Notes under the pieces: generated by a model | Database searches by the model: none | The model's input: only the letters and a program-made list of their open reading frames with translations | What the model was told of the DNA's origin: nothing | Position numbers and translations under genes: made by a program | Shown: positions 20,794-30,093 of the stretch, one piece after another | Layout of the letters: each line of letters opens with the position of its first letter | Position numbering within the stretch: position 1 is the first letter of the stretch | Assembly: GCA_017399485.1 (NCBI GenBank) | Contig: JAFQCA010000006.1 | Coordinates: forward strand, 1 to 64,000 | Length of the DNA stretch: 64,000 nt | Origin: Alistipes sp. | Lineage (GTDB): Bacteria > Bacteroidota > Bacteroidia > Bacteroidales > Rikenellaceae | Reading direction: 5' to 3'

Positions 20794-21905
20794 TATTTCG
20801 GTGCTTTTTGATACAAGTATACTGCTATGATGGCAAAAATGATATTGGGTATCCAGACGGCTAACCCTACAGGCAGACCTCCGCTCTTGGCAAACTCCTC
20901 AAAGACGCGATTACACATAATATACGAGAAGCAGAGTGTAATACCGATACCGATGTGCAATCCCGTACCACCACGCACCTTGCGCGACGAGAGTGACACT
21001 CCGATAAGCGTCAAGATGAATGTTGCCATCGGGTAGGCATAACGACGATGTTGCTCCACCTCGATTATATTGATTGAATCGGAGCCCTTTGAGCGTTGCT
21101 GACGCAAGAATTCGTTCAACTCTCCAATCTTCATCGTCGATACAATATCATCGACCTTACCCAATTCGCGCACATCGATATTAAGGACCGTATCCAAATC
21201 TCGGCGCTGTTCGAAGACCTCATTACCCTCGGCATCCATACGACGAACAAGATAACGCTCGGCAGTCCAACGGCCCTCATTAGGCTCGACTGTAACATCC
21301 GCAGCCTCCAATGACTCTGCGATAATAGTACCGTCGTAACGCTCCAGAACAAGATATGCAGCACGATTGGAGCGGCTGTAACCTCTTACATAGACAAACT
21401 GCCCCGGCTCCAACTGACGATATATATGTCGGTCATACTGCATATTTTTATTCTTGCGGAAGTACTGTTGCTGAAAATCGACCTGCGCAACCTGCGACTG
21501 CGGAATAACCCACAGATTCAGCACAAGAGACAAAATCGTAATCGCCAATGCACCCAAGAAGTAGGGCCACATCAAACGGCGGAAACTCATACCTCCCGAC
21601 AACATTGCAATAATCTCGGTCTGGTACGCCATCTTCGAGGTGAAGAAGATTACCGCAATGAATGTAAACAAGCCACTGAATTGGTTGATAAAGAAGGGAA
21701 CAAAATTGATGTAATAGTCAAATATGATGGCCGACAATGGTGCTTTGGTCTCGGTAAAGTCGTCCACACGCTCGGCATAGTCGAACACCACCAAAATGAC
21801 GGTAATCATCGCGATGGCGAAAATATATGTACCCAAAAACTTGGCCAAAATATAACGGTCAAGAATCTTGAATCCTGGGAACGACAAATTTATACGGTTT
21901 TTCAT
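20793..21905 (-). CDS. LptF/LptG-type lipopolysaccharide transport permease
   Basis: A 370-residue YjgP/YjgQ-family inner-membrane protein. Three transmembrane helices lie near the N-terminus (starting ILDRYILAKFLGTYIFAIAMI), then a periplasmic beta-jellyroll (about 150-270), then three helices at the C-terminus. LptF and LptG pair with LptB to extract lipopolysaccharide and pass it to the LptC-LptA bridge. Sequence alone does not decide between F and G. It is coupled to mqnE by a one-base overlap and follows tgt by 68 bases. Confidence 0.9.
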   Translation of the reverse strand: MKNRINLSFPGFKILDRYILAKFLGTYIFAIAMITVILVVFDYAERVDDFTETKAPLSAIIFDYYINFVPFFINQFSGLFTFIAVIFFTSKMAYQTEIIAMLSGGMSFRRLMWPYFLGALAITILSLVLNLWVIPQSQVAQVDFQQQYFRKNKNMQYDRHIYRQLEPGQFVYVRGYSRSNRAAYLVLERYDGTIIAESLEAADVTVEPNEGRWTAERYLVRRMDAEGNEVFEQRRDLDTVLNIDVRELGKVDDIVSTMKIGELNEFLRQQRSKGSDSINIIEVEQHRRYAYPMATFILTLIGVSLSSRKVRGGTGLHIGIGITLCFSYIMCNRVFEEFAKSGGLPVGLAVWIPNIIFAIIAVYLYQKAPK

Positions 21906-21973
21906 TCTAATCTTTTATCTATCTTACTTCAGCGATACGCCTCGCTGCAAAAAACTATTCTGGTTTAATACTC

Positions 21974-23104
21974 CTACAACCTACGGCCCAACTTCTGCAC
22001 CATCTCGGCTTTCCACGTAGCCCAATCGCCCTCGATGATATGACGGCGAGCCTCACCCACCAGCCACAGATAGAAGGCAATGTTATGTAACGAGGCTATC
22101 TGCGCTGCCAACATCTCTTTACAAGTAACCAAATGGTGAACGTAGGCTTTTGTATAGAGCGAATCGACAAAACTTACACCATTGGGGTCTAATGGAGAGA
22201 AATCATCCTCCCACTTCTTATTACGCAGGTTGATTGTACCCTCACTCGTAAAGATTTGGGCATTACGGCCATTACGTGTAGGCATAACACAATCGAACAT
22301 ATCGACACCCCTATCAATAGCCTCCAAAATATTTATCGGCGTACCCACACCCATCAAATAACGGGGCTTATCTGTCGGCAAAACTGCGTTTACCACCTCT
22401 ATCATCTCATACATCACCTCGGTAGGCTCACCTACGGCCAAACCTCCGATAGCATAACCATCGGCATCATACTGCTGAACATTTTCGGCAGCCTTTGCTC
22501 GCAAATCGGGATAAGCACAGCCCTGTACAATAGGGAACAACGACTGCGAATGACCATACTTGGGTTGCGTCTGCGCAAAGCGATTAAAACAACGCTCCAA
22601 CCATCGCTCGGTAAGAGCCAACGACTTGGCCGCATAATCCTTCGGCGCATCACCCGGAGGGCACTCATCAAAAGCCATCATAATGTCGGCACCTATCGTA
22701 CGCTCGGTATCGATAACACTTTCGGGAGTGAAAAGATGTTTCGAGCCATCAATATGTGAACGAAAATGGCACCCCTCCTCTTTGAGTTTACGGCAACCCG
22801 ACAGCGAAAAGACCTGAAAACCGCCACTATCGGTCAGCATCGGGCCGTCCCACGTCGAAAAGCGATGTACTCCCCCCGCCTTTTCTATGATATCCATACC
22901 CGGACGCAGATAAAGATGATAGGTATTTGCCAATATAATCTGGGCTTTGGCATCATCGCGCAAATCGCGGTGAAAAATACCCTTCATAGCAGCCGCCGTA
23001 CCTACAGGCATAAATATAGGCGTTTGAATAGGACCGTGGTCGGTTTGAATCAAACCGGCACGAGCCTTCGACTGAGAATCGGTATATTGCAGCGTAAATT
23101 TCAT
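21974..23104 (-). CDS. tgt: tRNA-guanine transglycosylase lacking the zinc cysteines
   Basis: A 376-residue TIM-barrel enzyme that swaps guanine 34 for a queuine-type base in Asp, Asn, His and Tyr tRNAs. Substrate and catalytic motifs are intact: LTDSGGFQVFSL near 90, MAFDECPPG near 145, GGLAVGEP near 220 and the nucleophile region DCVMPTRNGRN near 265. The bacterial zinc loop CxCxxC is absent: the aligned segment is DPNGVSFVDSLYTKAYVHHL, with no cysteine in place. I believe related Bacteroidales proteins share this, so it may be a lineage trait. It is the first gene of the run ending with rluD. Confidence 0.93.
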   Translation of the reverse strand: MKFTLQYTDSQSKARAGLIQTDHGPIQTPIFMPVGTAAAMKGIFHRDLRDDAKAQIILANTYHLYLRPGMDIIEKAGGVHRFSTWDGPMLTDSGGFQVFSLSGCRKLKEEGCHFRSHIDGSKHLFTPESVIDTERTIGADIMMAFDECPPGDAPKDYAAKSLALTERWLERCFNRFAQTQPKYGHSQSLFPIVQGCAYPDLRAKAAENVQQYDADGYAIGGLAVGEPTEVMYEMIEVVNAVLPTDKPRYLMGVGTPINILEAIDRGVDMFDCVMPTRNGRNAQIFTSEGTINLRNKKWEDDFSPLDPNGVSFVDSLYTKAYVHHLVTCKEMLAAQIASLHNIAFYLWLVGEARRHIIEGDWATWKAEMVQKLGRRL

Positions 23105-23156
23105 AAAAATTATAAATCTTTATCCCTCTATTAAAACAGCAGGCACATAATTCGGA

Positions 23157-23164
23157 CAAAGTTA
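23157..23164 (-). promoter_or_regulatory. -7 element for the tgt operon
   Basis: The minus strand reads TAACTTTG, 53 bases before the tgt start. The -33 match is weak. Confidence 0.55.
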
Positions 23165-23313
23165 CGATTTTTCAACGAAAAAACCTTCTCAAAACGCGTA
23201 AAACTACACTTCGAGACACTACTTTTTGCTTTTCAGCCACGTCTGGCGAGCAAGAGATAAGGCGGCAAATAATTTTTTTTGAAATTTTACTATGTGGTTT
23301 GCTACGAAAAGAG

Positions 23314-23321
23314 TATATTTG
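23314..23321 (+). promoter_or_regulatory. -7 element for the glycosyltransferase gene
   Basis: TATATTTG lies 26 bases before the ATG at 23347. It also falls downstream of the first possible in-frame start (23299), which argues against that start. Confidence 0.6.
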
Positions 23322-23346
23322 CATAATTATTTCACAACGATATTTT

Positions 23347-24504
23347 ATGCACTTTTTCGATTATATTATTTCGCACTACGGATGGCAAGGAACTGCGTTG
23401 GCTGCGTGTATTCTTGCGCTTTTCGCAGTACAACTTTACTACTATCTTATCGTCTATGGACGCATAAGCCGTTTTCGTAATTCCCGACGTAAAAAGATAC
23501 TTGAATCAGAGCCTCCCGTATCGGTTGTTATTCCGTTATTCTCAGAGGATTACCGATATTTAGAGGAATCATTGCCTTTGATTTTGGGCCAGCAATACGG
23601 TGCCACTTTTGAGGTTGTATTGGTGTATGTAGGTGCGAGCAACGATTTTTACGAAGAACTTGCGCGTATGCGTCTTGTATATCCCAATCTTACAATCACC
23701 AAAATCGAATACAACCCCCGCTTTCCAATATCGGTAAAGATGGCGCTCAATGTAGGTATCAAGTCGGCTCACAATGAGCATATTATAATCTCTACCACAA
23801 GCGCCCAGCCCGCTACGGAGCAGTGGTTAGCAATGATGGGTAAGGCCTTTATGCGCGGTAGCATAGTCTTGGGTTACACGGCAATAGAACAAAAACCGGG
23901 ACTCAAGAACTACCTTATGCGTATGTCGCGTATGCAAATGTCGATGTATTGGATGGCGCAATCGGTAAATCACAACACCTATCGTGGCTCTCGCAACAAC
24001 TTCGGATTTACCAAAACTATATATTTCGGCACCAAAGGATTCTCACATTTGAGTATGAACATAGGCGAAGAAGACCTTTTCATTCAAAAGATTGCAAAAC
24101 GTAATAATGTCAGCACCGTTTTAATCCCTAAGGCCACTATGCTTGAACACGCTTGGGGTGGATGGCGCTGGTGGATTGCACAGTTACGCCACTACGGCGA
24201 GGCCTACAAACTCTATCCGATTGAGATTCGAAACACTATCGAGTGGGAGTTGGGTAGCCAGACGTTATTTTTTCTTACCATACTTGCTGCGCTGATAATT
24301 ATGCCATTGGAATTCAAGTTAGCGGCGCTCCTGCTACTCATTCTGCGATATATAATCGTGATGTTGCGGGCACACTCCATAGCAAAACGTGTAGGCGAAA
24401 AGGGTGTGATGTTGCGTTATTGGATTTTCGACATATTCAACCCCCTACTTATGCTATGCGTACGCGTGGCTATGATTCGCAAAGACAGCACCGTATGGAG
24501 ATAG
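23347..24504 (+). CDS. Membrane-bound family 2 glycosyltransferase
   Basis: A 385-residue inner-membrane enzyme. One N-terminal helix (about 12-35) precedes a GT-A domain that opens with VSVVIPLFSED, and two or three helices sit at the C-terminus. GEEDLFIQK near 240 and GGWRWWIAQLRHYGE near 275 match the ED and (Q/R)xxRW-type acceptor motifs of GT2 enzymes. The usual DxD-type position reads STTSAQPAT, so the metal-binding aspartate is not obvious. The start at 23347 follows the promoter. The donor and acceptor sugars are unknown. Its last ten bases overlap the ECF sigma gene. Confidence 0.82.
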   Translation: MHFFDYIISHYGWQGTALAACILALFAVQLYYYLIVYGRISRFRNSRRKKILESEPPVSVVIPLFSEDYRYLEESLPLILGQQYGATFEVVLVYVGASNDFYEELARMRLVYPNLTITKIEYNPRFPISVKMALNVGIKSAHNEHIIISTTSAQPATEQWLAMMGKAFMRGSIVLGYTAIEQKPGLKNYLMRMSRMQMSMYWMAQSVNHNTYRGSRNNFGFTKTIYFGTKGFSHLSMNIGEEDLFIQKIAKRNNVSTVLIPKATMLEHAWGGWRWWIAQLRHYGEAYKLYPIEIRNTIEWELGSQTLFFLTILAALIIMPLEFKLAALLLLILRYIIVMLRAHSIAKRVGEKGVMLRYWIFDIFNPLLMLCVRVAMIRKDSTVWR

Positions 24505-25058
24505 CCGACTATATCATTTCCGACGACACTCATTTGGTGGAGTTATCACTCGGCGGTGACCAGATTGCATTCGAATATCTGTTCAATCGCTACGGTGATG
24601 CAATACGTCGCCTATTCCTTCAGCGCTCGACGTCGGCTGCCGACACAGAAGATTTATTGCAGGAGACGTTCATCAAGGTATATATCAATCTGCATCGTTA
24701 CTCATCGGAATTCACCTTTGGACAATGGGTGTACACCATAGCGCGTAACACGCACATCGATTTCGAGCGTCGCCGACAAGAGGATATCTCGATTGACGAG
24801 AAGTTCTCTTCGCCTGTGGCCTGCACACCTTCTCCGGAAGACAATCTTATCAGTCAGCAACAACGCACACAGATAGAGAGTTATATTGAATGTCTGCCCG
24901 AACAATATCGTCGTTTGTTCGCTATGCGTTTTATGGAGGACTACTCCTATGATGAGATTGCCGAAGCATTACACCTGCCTATGGGTACAGTAAAAACCCA
25001 GATTCATAGGGCAAGAGAGCGAATGTGCGCCTTAATAAAAAAGGGTGGAATAAAGTAG
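24495..25058 (+). CDS. ECF-type RNA polymerase sigma factor
   Basis: A 187-residue extracytoplasmic-function sigma factor. Region 2 includes AFEYLFNRYGDAIRRLF and DTEDLLQETFIKVY (about 25-65) with the FTFGQWVYTIARNTHIDF segment of 2.3-2.4. Region 4 is CLPEQYRRLFAMRFMEDYSYDEIAEAL followed by the GTVKTQIHRARERM helix-turn-helix. The start at 24495 (MEIADYIIS) overlaps the glycosyltransferase end by ten bases, so the two are probably co-expressed. No anti-sigma gene follows: transcription ends at a hairpin 40 bases downstream. The regulon is unknown. Confidence 0.9.
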   Translation: MEIADYIISDDTHLVELSLGGDQIAFEYLFNRYGDAIRRLFLQRSTSAADTEDLLQETFIKVYINLHRYSSEFTFGQWVYTIARNTHIDFERRRQEDISIDEKFSSPVACTPSPEDNLISQQQRTQIESYIECLPEQYRRLFAMRFMEDYSYDEIAEALHLPMGTVKTQIHRARERMCALIKKGGIK

Positions 25059-25097
25059 AATATGATACTAAAAGGGGAATGATACAAAATAACAAAT

Positions 25098-25130
25098 AGG
25101 CTGCCTTCCAATCTCGGTAGACAGCCTTTT
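25098..25130. terminator. Terminator between the sigma factor and the convergent oxidoreductase gene
   Basis: Stem AGGCTG (25098-25103) with CAGCCT (25122-25127), extended by CT/AG, with a TTTT run on the plus strand. It serves the convergent pair. Confidence 0.7.
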
Positions 25131-25153
25131 GTGTTTTATATTGATATATTCGT

Positions 25154-26557
25154 TTATTTCGCTTGGCGAGCCAACTCTACAGCCTTTGTCGTAGTGTAGT
25201 ACTTGGCTTTCATCTGCGAACGCTCCCACGCAGGTATCTCACCACTAATCAAATGGTTAAGGTAAACCTCCATAACCGAACTGAATCGCTGCTCGTGGCT
25301 CTTTGCAACCGCCGCGGGAATCAAAACCTGCCACTCCTTTTCACCCGAAGGCTTAATATCCAAACCCGGATATTTATCGGCAATAGATTTGAGCGACTCA
25401 CGCAATGTCTTCTCAAACGCCGCTACATCATCACCCTTGCAGGCTACATACAGCATCGGCTTATAACCCTGCTCGGCACCTTGACGAATCACAACATCGG
25501 CTTTCGAGCCTTTAACCACAGAGTAATGCGTATCGCCCGTACCCTCAGTACCTACTTCGGCCATAAAGTTCCATATTACACTGACCTTGCAATTTACTCC
25601 ATTGAGTTTGTAGTTAAGTTCGCCATTCGAATACACATTCAACGTATCGTTCACAATATCCTTCTTCAAAAAATCGGGATACGACTCCTTGCCCGACACC
25701 AACTGATACTTATCCAAAGGTATCTTGGTAGCCCAGCGCTTTGCCGATGTGAACTCTATATCCTTCTTATAATCAATCTCTTGTTCGGGCATTACGGTAC
25801 ACTGCACCAAATCGACCAGATGGGTGGTCACATCGACAATGCCTTCACCCTGCTGCTCAATATCGAAATACCACTCGGGGCGACGCAAAGGTTGTCCTGA
25901 CACATACTTGAAGAAGTGGTGTACACTCTCCTTGGTGATGGCTGGCTCTTCGGGTGTACCCTTCTCCATCTGACCAAATAATTCAGGCATAGCAACCAAT
26001 ACACGCTGAAGTTCGTTATTAATCTCCGAGCGCTCGGTCATTATATCGTAAACCATAACACCCTTTGCTGCGGCCTCATCAAGCGTCTGCTCCAGCATAG
26101 CAAAACGCTCGGCATCGATAGCCATAGGCTTATCCGACAAGACGTTAATGCCGGCATCAACAGCCGCTTTAACGTACGATGTCTTCTTGCCGTTGTTACC
26201 CGCCAAAACTACCACATTACCCTTCTTCTCCTGAAGCATCTTCTCGAGAAAATCCTCTCCCGTATAGAGGTTTTCGTTCCACTGCGTAGGGTTCTCCTCT
26301 CGCTCGTTATAGATTTTAATACGGTCCAAATGCATCTTGACATCATCACCCTCTGGAGCATAAACATACACCTCTGGCGACACTTGGTCATACATATACA
26401 TCTGAACCAAAGCCGCGTGGAAATGGCCGGGGTCTAACGTAAGGAGAGTCACCTCACCCTTTGAACCATCGAAACCCTTTTTCGTTGCCGACTGCTCGCC
26501 ACAACCAGCCATAAACAATCCAGCACACATTGCAATTACAAAGATTATTTTTCTCAT
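25154..26557 (-). CDS. Gfo/Idh/MocA-type oxidoreductase-like lipoprotein
   Basis: A 467-residue exported lipoprotein (signal with lipobox LFMAGC, Cys19). A Rossmann-type domain follows, with VVVLAGNNG near 115 and the EKP-equivalent VLSDKPMAID near 138. A C-terminal beta domain resembles the 'putative oxidoreductase C-terminal' family of Bacteroidota. Cytoplasmic relatives use NAD(P) on sugars or inositols. Exported ones may have a tightly bound cofactor or be glycosidase-like NAD enzymes. THLVDLVQ near 240 matches the usual Hx(3)D-type region. Single-gene unit, opposite to the sigma factor. Substrate unknown. Confidence 0.82.
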   Translation of the reverse strand: MRKIIFVIAMCAGLFMAGCGEQSATKKGFDGSKGEVTLLTLDPGHFHAALVQMYMYDQVSPEVYVYAPEGDDVKMHLDRIKIYNEREENPTQWNENLYTGEDFLEKMLQEKKGNVVVLAGNNGKKTSYVKAAVDAGINVLSDKPMAIDAERFAMLEQTLDEAAAKGVMVYDIMTERSEINNELQRVLVAMPELFGQMEKGTPEEPAITKESVHHFFKYVSGQPLRRPEWYFDIEQQGEGIVDVTTHLVDLVQCTVMPEQEIDYKKDIEFTSAKRWATKIPLDKYQLVSGKESYPDFLKKDIVNDTLNVYSNGELNYKLNGVNCKVSVIWNFMAEVGTEGTGDTHYSVVKGSKADVVIRQGAEQGYKPMLYVACKGDDVAAFEKTLRESLKSIADKYPGLDIKPSGEKEWQVLIPAAVAKSHEQRFSSVMEVYLNHLISGEIPAWERSQMKAKYYTTTKAVELARQAK

Positions 26558-26668
26558 ATATTCAATATTTTACGATTTCCTTACCACTTACACAGCCTCA
26601 CAAGCATAGGCTCTGCACCCACAAAGATAATATCAAAAAATATTTTTTGAAAAAAACTATGCTAAAAC

Positions 26669-26699
26669 ATTGAAATTTATACATTTTAGAGTATCTTTG
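26669..26699 (+). promoter_or_regulatory. Promoter of rpsA
   Basis: ATTG (26669-26672), a 19-base spacer and TATCTTTG (26692-26699) match the Bacteroidota consensus. Transcription should start near 26707. Confidence 0.7.
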
Positions 26700-26792
26700 T
26701 CGTCGCTTTCGCGCGCGTAAGGCGCGGGCGCAGGCATAAACCATTTATTATTAACAATTTAACGAGCGATTGTATCGCAAAATTTTTCCAAG
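26700..26792 (+). promoter_or_regulatory. Leader of rpsA with a GC hairpin
   Basis: The roughly 90-base leader has a GC-rich hairpin (CGCGC, loop GTAAG, GCGCG, at 26712-26726) near the presumed transcript start, then an A/T-rich stretch to the ATG. Ribosomal protein S1 represses its own mRNA in other bacteria through leader structure, so a similar role is possible, by analogy only. Confidence 0.4.
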
Positions 26793-28583
26793 ATGGAAGT
26801 ATTGAACAATGTAGCAAACGAGAATTTCGACTGGAATGCGTTTGAGAACGACTTGGACCTCTATGGTGGTCAGTCAAAGGAGCAGGTATCAGAGGCTTAT
26901 GGCCAGACTTTGTCTAACATCGCTGTTGGCGAGGTTGTAGAGGGTACTGTCAGCGAAATCAACAAGCGCGAGGTTACAGTAAACATCGGCTACAAGAGCG
27001 AGGGTATGATTCAGGCAACCGAGTTCCGTTACAACCCCGAACTCACCGTTGGTGACAAGGTTGAGGTGTACGTTGAGTCTGTAGAGGACAAAGGTGGTGC
27101 TTTGGTACTCTCTCACAAGAAAGCACGTCAGTTGAAGAGTTGGGACCGTGTTAACGAGGCTCTTAACAATGACGAGATTATCAAGGGTTACGTTAAGTGC
27201 CGTACAAAGGGTGGTATGATTGTCGATGTATTCGGCATCGAGGCCTTCTTGCCCGGTTCACAGATTGACGTTAAGCCTATCCGCGACTACGATATCTATG
27301 TTGACAAGACAATGGAGTTCAAGGTCGTTAAGATTAATCAGGAGTTCCGCAACGTAGTGGTATCACACAAGGCTCTTATCGAGGCCGAGTTGGAGGCACA
27401 GAAGCAAGTTATTATGTCTAAACTTGAGAAGGGCCAAATTCTTGAGGGTACCGTTAAGAATATCACTAACTACGGTGTATTCATCGACTTGGGCGGCGTA
27501 GACGGTCTTATCCACATCACAGATTTGAGTTGGGGCCGTGTTAACCACCCTGAGGAGATTGTAGAGTTGGACCAGAAGTTGAACGTTGTTATCATCGACT
27601 TCGACGAGCAGAAGAAGCGTATCGCTTTGGGCTTGAAGCAACTCACTCCGCACCCCTGGGAGGCTTTGGATTCAGAGTTGAAAGTTGGTGACAAGGTTAC
27701 AGGTAAGGTTGTTGTTATGGCTGACTACGGCGCATTCGTTGAGATTGCAACAGGCGTAGAGGGTCTTATCCACGTTTCTGAGATGTCTTGGAGCCAGCAC
27801 TTGCGTTCGGCTCAGGAGTTCTTGAAGGTTGGTGACGACGTAGAGGCTGTAATCCTTACATTGGACCGCGACGAGCGTAAGATGTCACTCGGTATCAAGC
27901 AACTTACTCCCGACCCGTGGGAGGGTATCGACACTAAGTACCCCGTTGGTACAAAGTGCACTGCCAAGGTTCGCAACTTCACTAACTTCGGCGTATTCGT
28001 TGAGATTGAGGAGGGTATCGATGGCCTTATCCACATCTCTGACTTGAGTTGGACTAAGAAGGTTAAGCACCCCAGCGAGTTCACTCAGATTGGTGCAGAG
28101 ATTGAGGTTGTAGTTCTTGAGATTGACAAGGAGAACCGTCGCTTGAGCCTCGGCCACAAGCAGTTGGAGGAGAATCCCTGGAACGAGATTGAGAGCAAGT
28201 TTGCTGTTGACTCAGTTCACACTGCTACTATCAGCGAGATGACCGACAAGGGCGCTGTAGTTGTTTTGGGTGAGAATATCACAGGCTTCGTTCCTGCTAA
28301 GCAGTTGGTTAAGGAGGACGGTACAACTTTGAAGGCTGGCGATACTGCCGAGTTCAAGGTATTGGAGTTCTCAAAGGCTACAAAGCGTATCACTTTGTCA
28401 CACTCTCGTATCTACGAGGAGGCAAAGCGTGCTGAGATTGCTGCAGAGAAGGCTGAGAAGAAGGCTGCTGCTGATGCAACAAAGTCATCTGTAAAGAAGA
28501 TTAACGCTTCTATCGAGAAGACTACATTGGGTGACATCGCAGGTTTGGCTGAGTTGAAGGCTGCAATGGAGAAGAACAAGTAA
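26793..28583 (+). CDS. rpsA: 30S ribosomal protein S1
   Basis: A 596-residue RNA-binding protein of the small subunit that helps unfold and load mRNA. Six S1 OB-fold repeats can be read, starting near residues 43, 125, 210, 297, 385 and 472. They carry core phrases such as NYGVFIDLGGVDGLIHITDLSW and TNFGVFVEIEEGIDGLIHISD. The last repeat is more diverged, and a lysine/alanine-rich tail follows. Codon use is strongly biased (GAG, AAG, GGT, GTT), as expected for a very highly expressed gene. It has its own promoter and terminator. Confidence 0.96.
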   Translation: MEVLNNVANENFDWNAFENDLDLYGGQSKEQVSEAYGQTLSNIAVGEVVEGTVSEINKREVTVNIGYKSEGMIQATEFRYNPELTVGDKVEVYVESVEDKGGALVLSHKKARQLKSWDRVNEALNNDEIIKGYVKCRTKGGMIVDVFGIEAFLPGSQIDVKPIRDYDIYVDKTMEFKVVKINQEFRNVVVSHKALIEAELEAQKQVIMSKLEKGQILEGTVKNITNYGVFIDLGGVDGLIHITDLSWGRVNHPEEIVELDQKLNVVIIDFDEQKKRIALGLKQLTPHPWEALDSELKVGDKVTGKVVVMADYGAFVEIATGVEGLIHVSEMSWSQHLRSAQEFLKVGDDVEAVILTLDRDERKMSLGIKQLTPDPWEGIDTKYPVGTKCTAKVRNFTNFGVFVEIEEGIDGLIHISDLSWTKKVKHPSEFTQIGAEIEVVVLEIDKENRRLSLGHKQLEENPWNEIESKFAVDSVHTATISEMTDKGAVVVLGENITGFVPAKQLVKEDGTTLKAGDTAEFKVLEFSKATKRITLSHSRIYEEAKRAEIAAEKAEKKAAADATKSSVKKINASIEKTTLGDIAGLAELKAAMEKNK

Positions 28584-28607
28584 TAGGAGTTCATCCCAAT
28601 AACGAAA

Positions 28608-28643
28608 ACTCCCGAATCGAAATGATTCGGGAGTTTTTATTTT
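28608..28643 (+). terminator. Rho-independent terminator of rpsA
   Basis: Perfect 11-bp stem ACTCCCGAATC (28608-28618) and GATTCGGGAGT (28624-28634), then a T-rich run. Confidence 0.9.
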
Positions 28644-28689
28644 GGCGGTAAAGTCTCCGCTATTTTCGTTGTATTATCCGAAAATCTTT

Positions 28690-29604
28690 CTACTCAAATA
28701 TCTCTTTTATAACCTTTCCACGCCATACGTCGGGTGTTGTAGCACCAAATATATAAGCAATGGTCGGTGCGGTGTCGTAACGAACTACCGAGGCCTCAAT
28801 CTGGTGACCCTTCTTCACACCTGGGCCAAAGAACACCAACGGAGCCTCCATCTCGGACATTGAGGTGCTGCCGTGGCCTGTACCAATACCGCCGTGGTCA
28901 GATACAATCATAAATATAGTCTCATCATACATTCCAGCCTCTTTGGTTGCCTCCACAATCTTTGCAATATGTGCATCCAATTCGGGCAGACGATTCATAT
29001 AAGGCTCCGAGCCCCAACCGTGACCATGTCCTTCCACATCGGGAGAGTCGAAGATGCACATCGAAAACTCAGGCTTATGCTCCTTCAGATATGACGTGAA
29101 GGCATTTGTGATATCGGCACTACGGCTATCGCCCATCGGAATATGCTTATAGAAGGTTGCCGCTTTGTTATCAATCAGGTCGCCCTGCACATCCCACTCA
29201 TACATCGCACAGATGTTCATCTCTGGGTTATGCTCACGCAATACGGTAAGGATGGTCGGGAAAATGCCGTTCTTGCCCAACTCGATTGATGGAAAATCGG
29301 GAGTACGGCTACCCCAAGTATTATATCCGTGCATCTCTGGACCTACACCCATATACATCGAAGCCCAATTACACGCACTCGATGAGGGCAATATACTGCG
29401 AGCCTGCAAAGTCCACGCACCTTCGGCCATCATCATCTTGACGGTAGGCATATCTGCAGCCTCAACCGTATTACCAGCAAGGCCGTCAAGACCAATCATT
29501 ACCACGTGCTTTACACCTCTGACTCCTGAATTGGAGTTGCTACAACTTGTCGCATACATTGCAAGCAGAGCAATCATCAAGATAAAAGAAGAAAATCGTT
29601 TCAT
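28690..29604 (-). CDS. Secreted type I phosphodiesterase / nucleotide pyrophosphatase-like lipoprotein
   Basis: A 304-residue exported enzyme of the alkaline-phosphatase superfamily. The signal has a lipobox-like end (YATSC, Cys21). The metal and nucleophile motifs are in order: VVMIGLDGLA (first Asp), PSSSACNWASMYMG with the likely Thr/Ser/Asn nucleophile region, FDSPDVEGHGHG, and VSDHGGIGTGHG. Relatives hydrolyse nucleotides or lipid phosphodiesters. The start at 29604 (MKRFSS) gives a normal signal peptide. The frame runs seven codons further upstream. Monocistronic. Confidence 0.85.
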   Translation of the reverse strand: MKRFSSFILMIALLAMYATSCSNSNSGVRGVKHVVMIGLDGLAGNTVEAADMPTVKMMMAEGAWTLQARSILPSSSACNWASMYMGVGPEMHGYNTWGSRTPDFPSIELGKNGIFPTILTVLREHNPEMNICAMYEWDVQGDLIDNKAATFYKHIPMGDSRSADITNAFTSYLKEHKPEFSMCIFDSPDVEGHGHGWGSEPYMNRLPELDAHIAKIVEATKEAGMYDETIFMIVSDHGGIGTGHGSTSMSEMEAPLVFFGPGVKKGHQIEASVVRYDTAPTIAYIFGATTPDVWRGKVIKEIFE

Positions 29605-29712
29605 ACTATAAAATTTTAGATACATATATACAAATTTAATAAAAAATAGGCAATATCACAAAAATATTATCACATCGCCATACGACACTCAACACACACG
29701 ACACGCACATCA

Positions 29713-29748
29713 AACAAAAAAAGGTTCCGAGAAATCTCGAAACCTTTT
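29713..29748. terminator. Terminator between rpsT and the phosphodiesterase gene
   Basis: AAGGTTCCGAG and CTCGAAACCTT pair with one mismatch, flanked by an A run and a T run, so it could work in both directions. It is about 95 bases past rpsT. The gap between it and rpsT shows no gene. Confidence 0.6.
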
Positions 29749-29841
29749 ATATCGTGGCTCGTCGTGTGTCGTCCTCAGCCGACAGACTCTCCTTGCAATA
29801 TCAAGAAGCCACCCTGCGCACCTTGCGCCCTCTGCTATTGA

Positions 29842-30093
29842 TTAAAGAGCGTTAACGTGCAATGCCAATGAACTCTTCAAGTTAGCAGCCTTATTCTTGT
29901 GAATAATACCGTGCTTTGCAATCTTATCGAGCATTGATGATACCTTAGGAAGCAAAGCCTCTGCCGCGCTCTTCTCTGTTGTGTTACGCAAAGCCTTTAC
30001 AGCGTTACGAGCAGTCTTGTGATAAAGACGGTTGTGCGCACGCTTGGTAGCGGTCTGACGAATTCTCTTCTTTGATGACTTGTGATTTGCCAT
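29842..30093 (-). CDS. rpsT: 30S ribosomal protein S20
   Basis: An 83-residue basic protein that binds 16S rRNA at the bottom of the small subunit. The opening [13 protein letters not shown], the [18 protein letters not shown] helix and the [14 protein letters not shown] end are diagnostic. It lies downstream of tRNA-Glu on the same strand with a 165-base leader in between, so it may be transcribed from the tRNA promoter. Confidence 0.96.
   Translation of the reverse strand: MANHKSSKKRIRQTATKRAHNRLYHKTARNAVKALRNTTEKSAAEALLPKVSSMLDKIAKHGIIHKNKAANLKSSLALHVNAL

Noticed and set aside
23299..23347. An earlier start for the glycosyltransferase at 23299
   Set aside because: The -7 element at 23314-23321 lies inside that extension, so the transcript would start after it.
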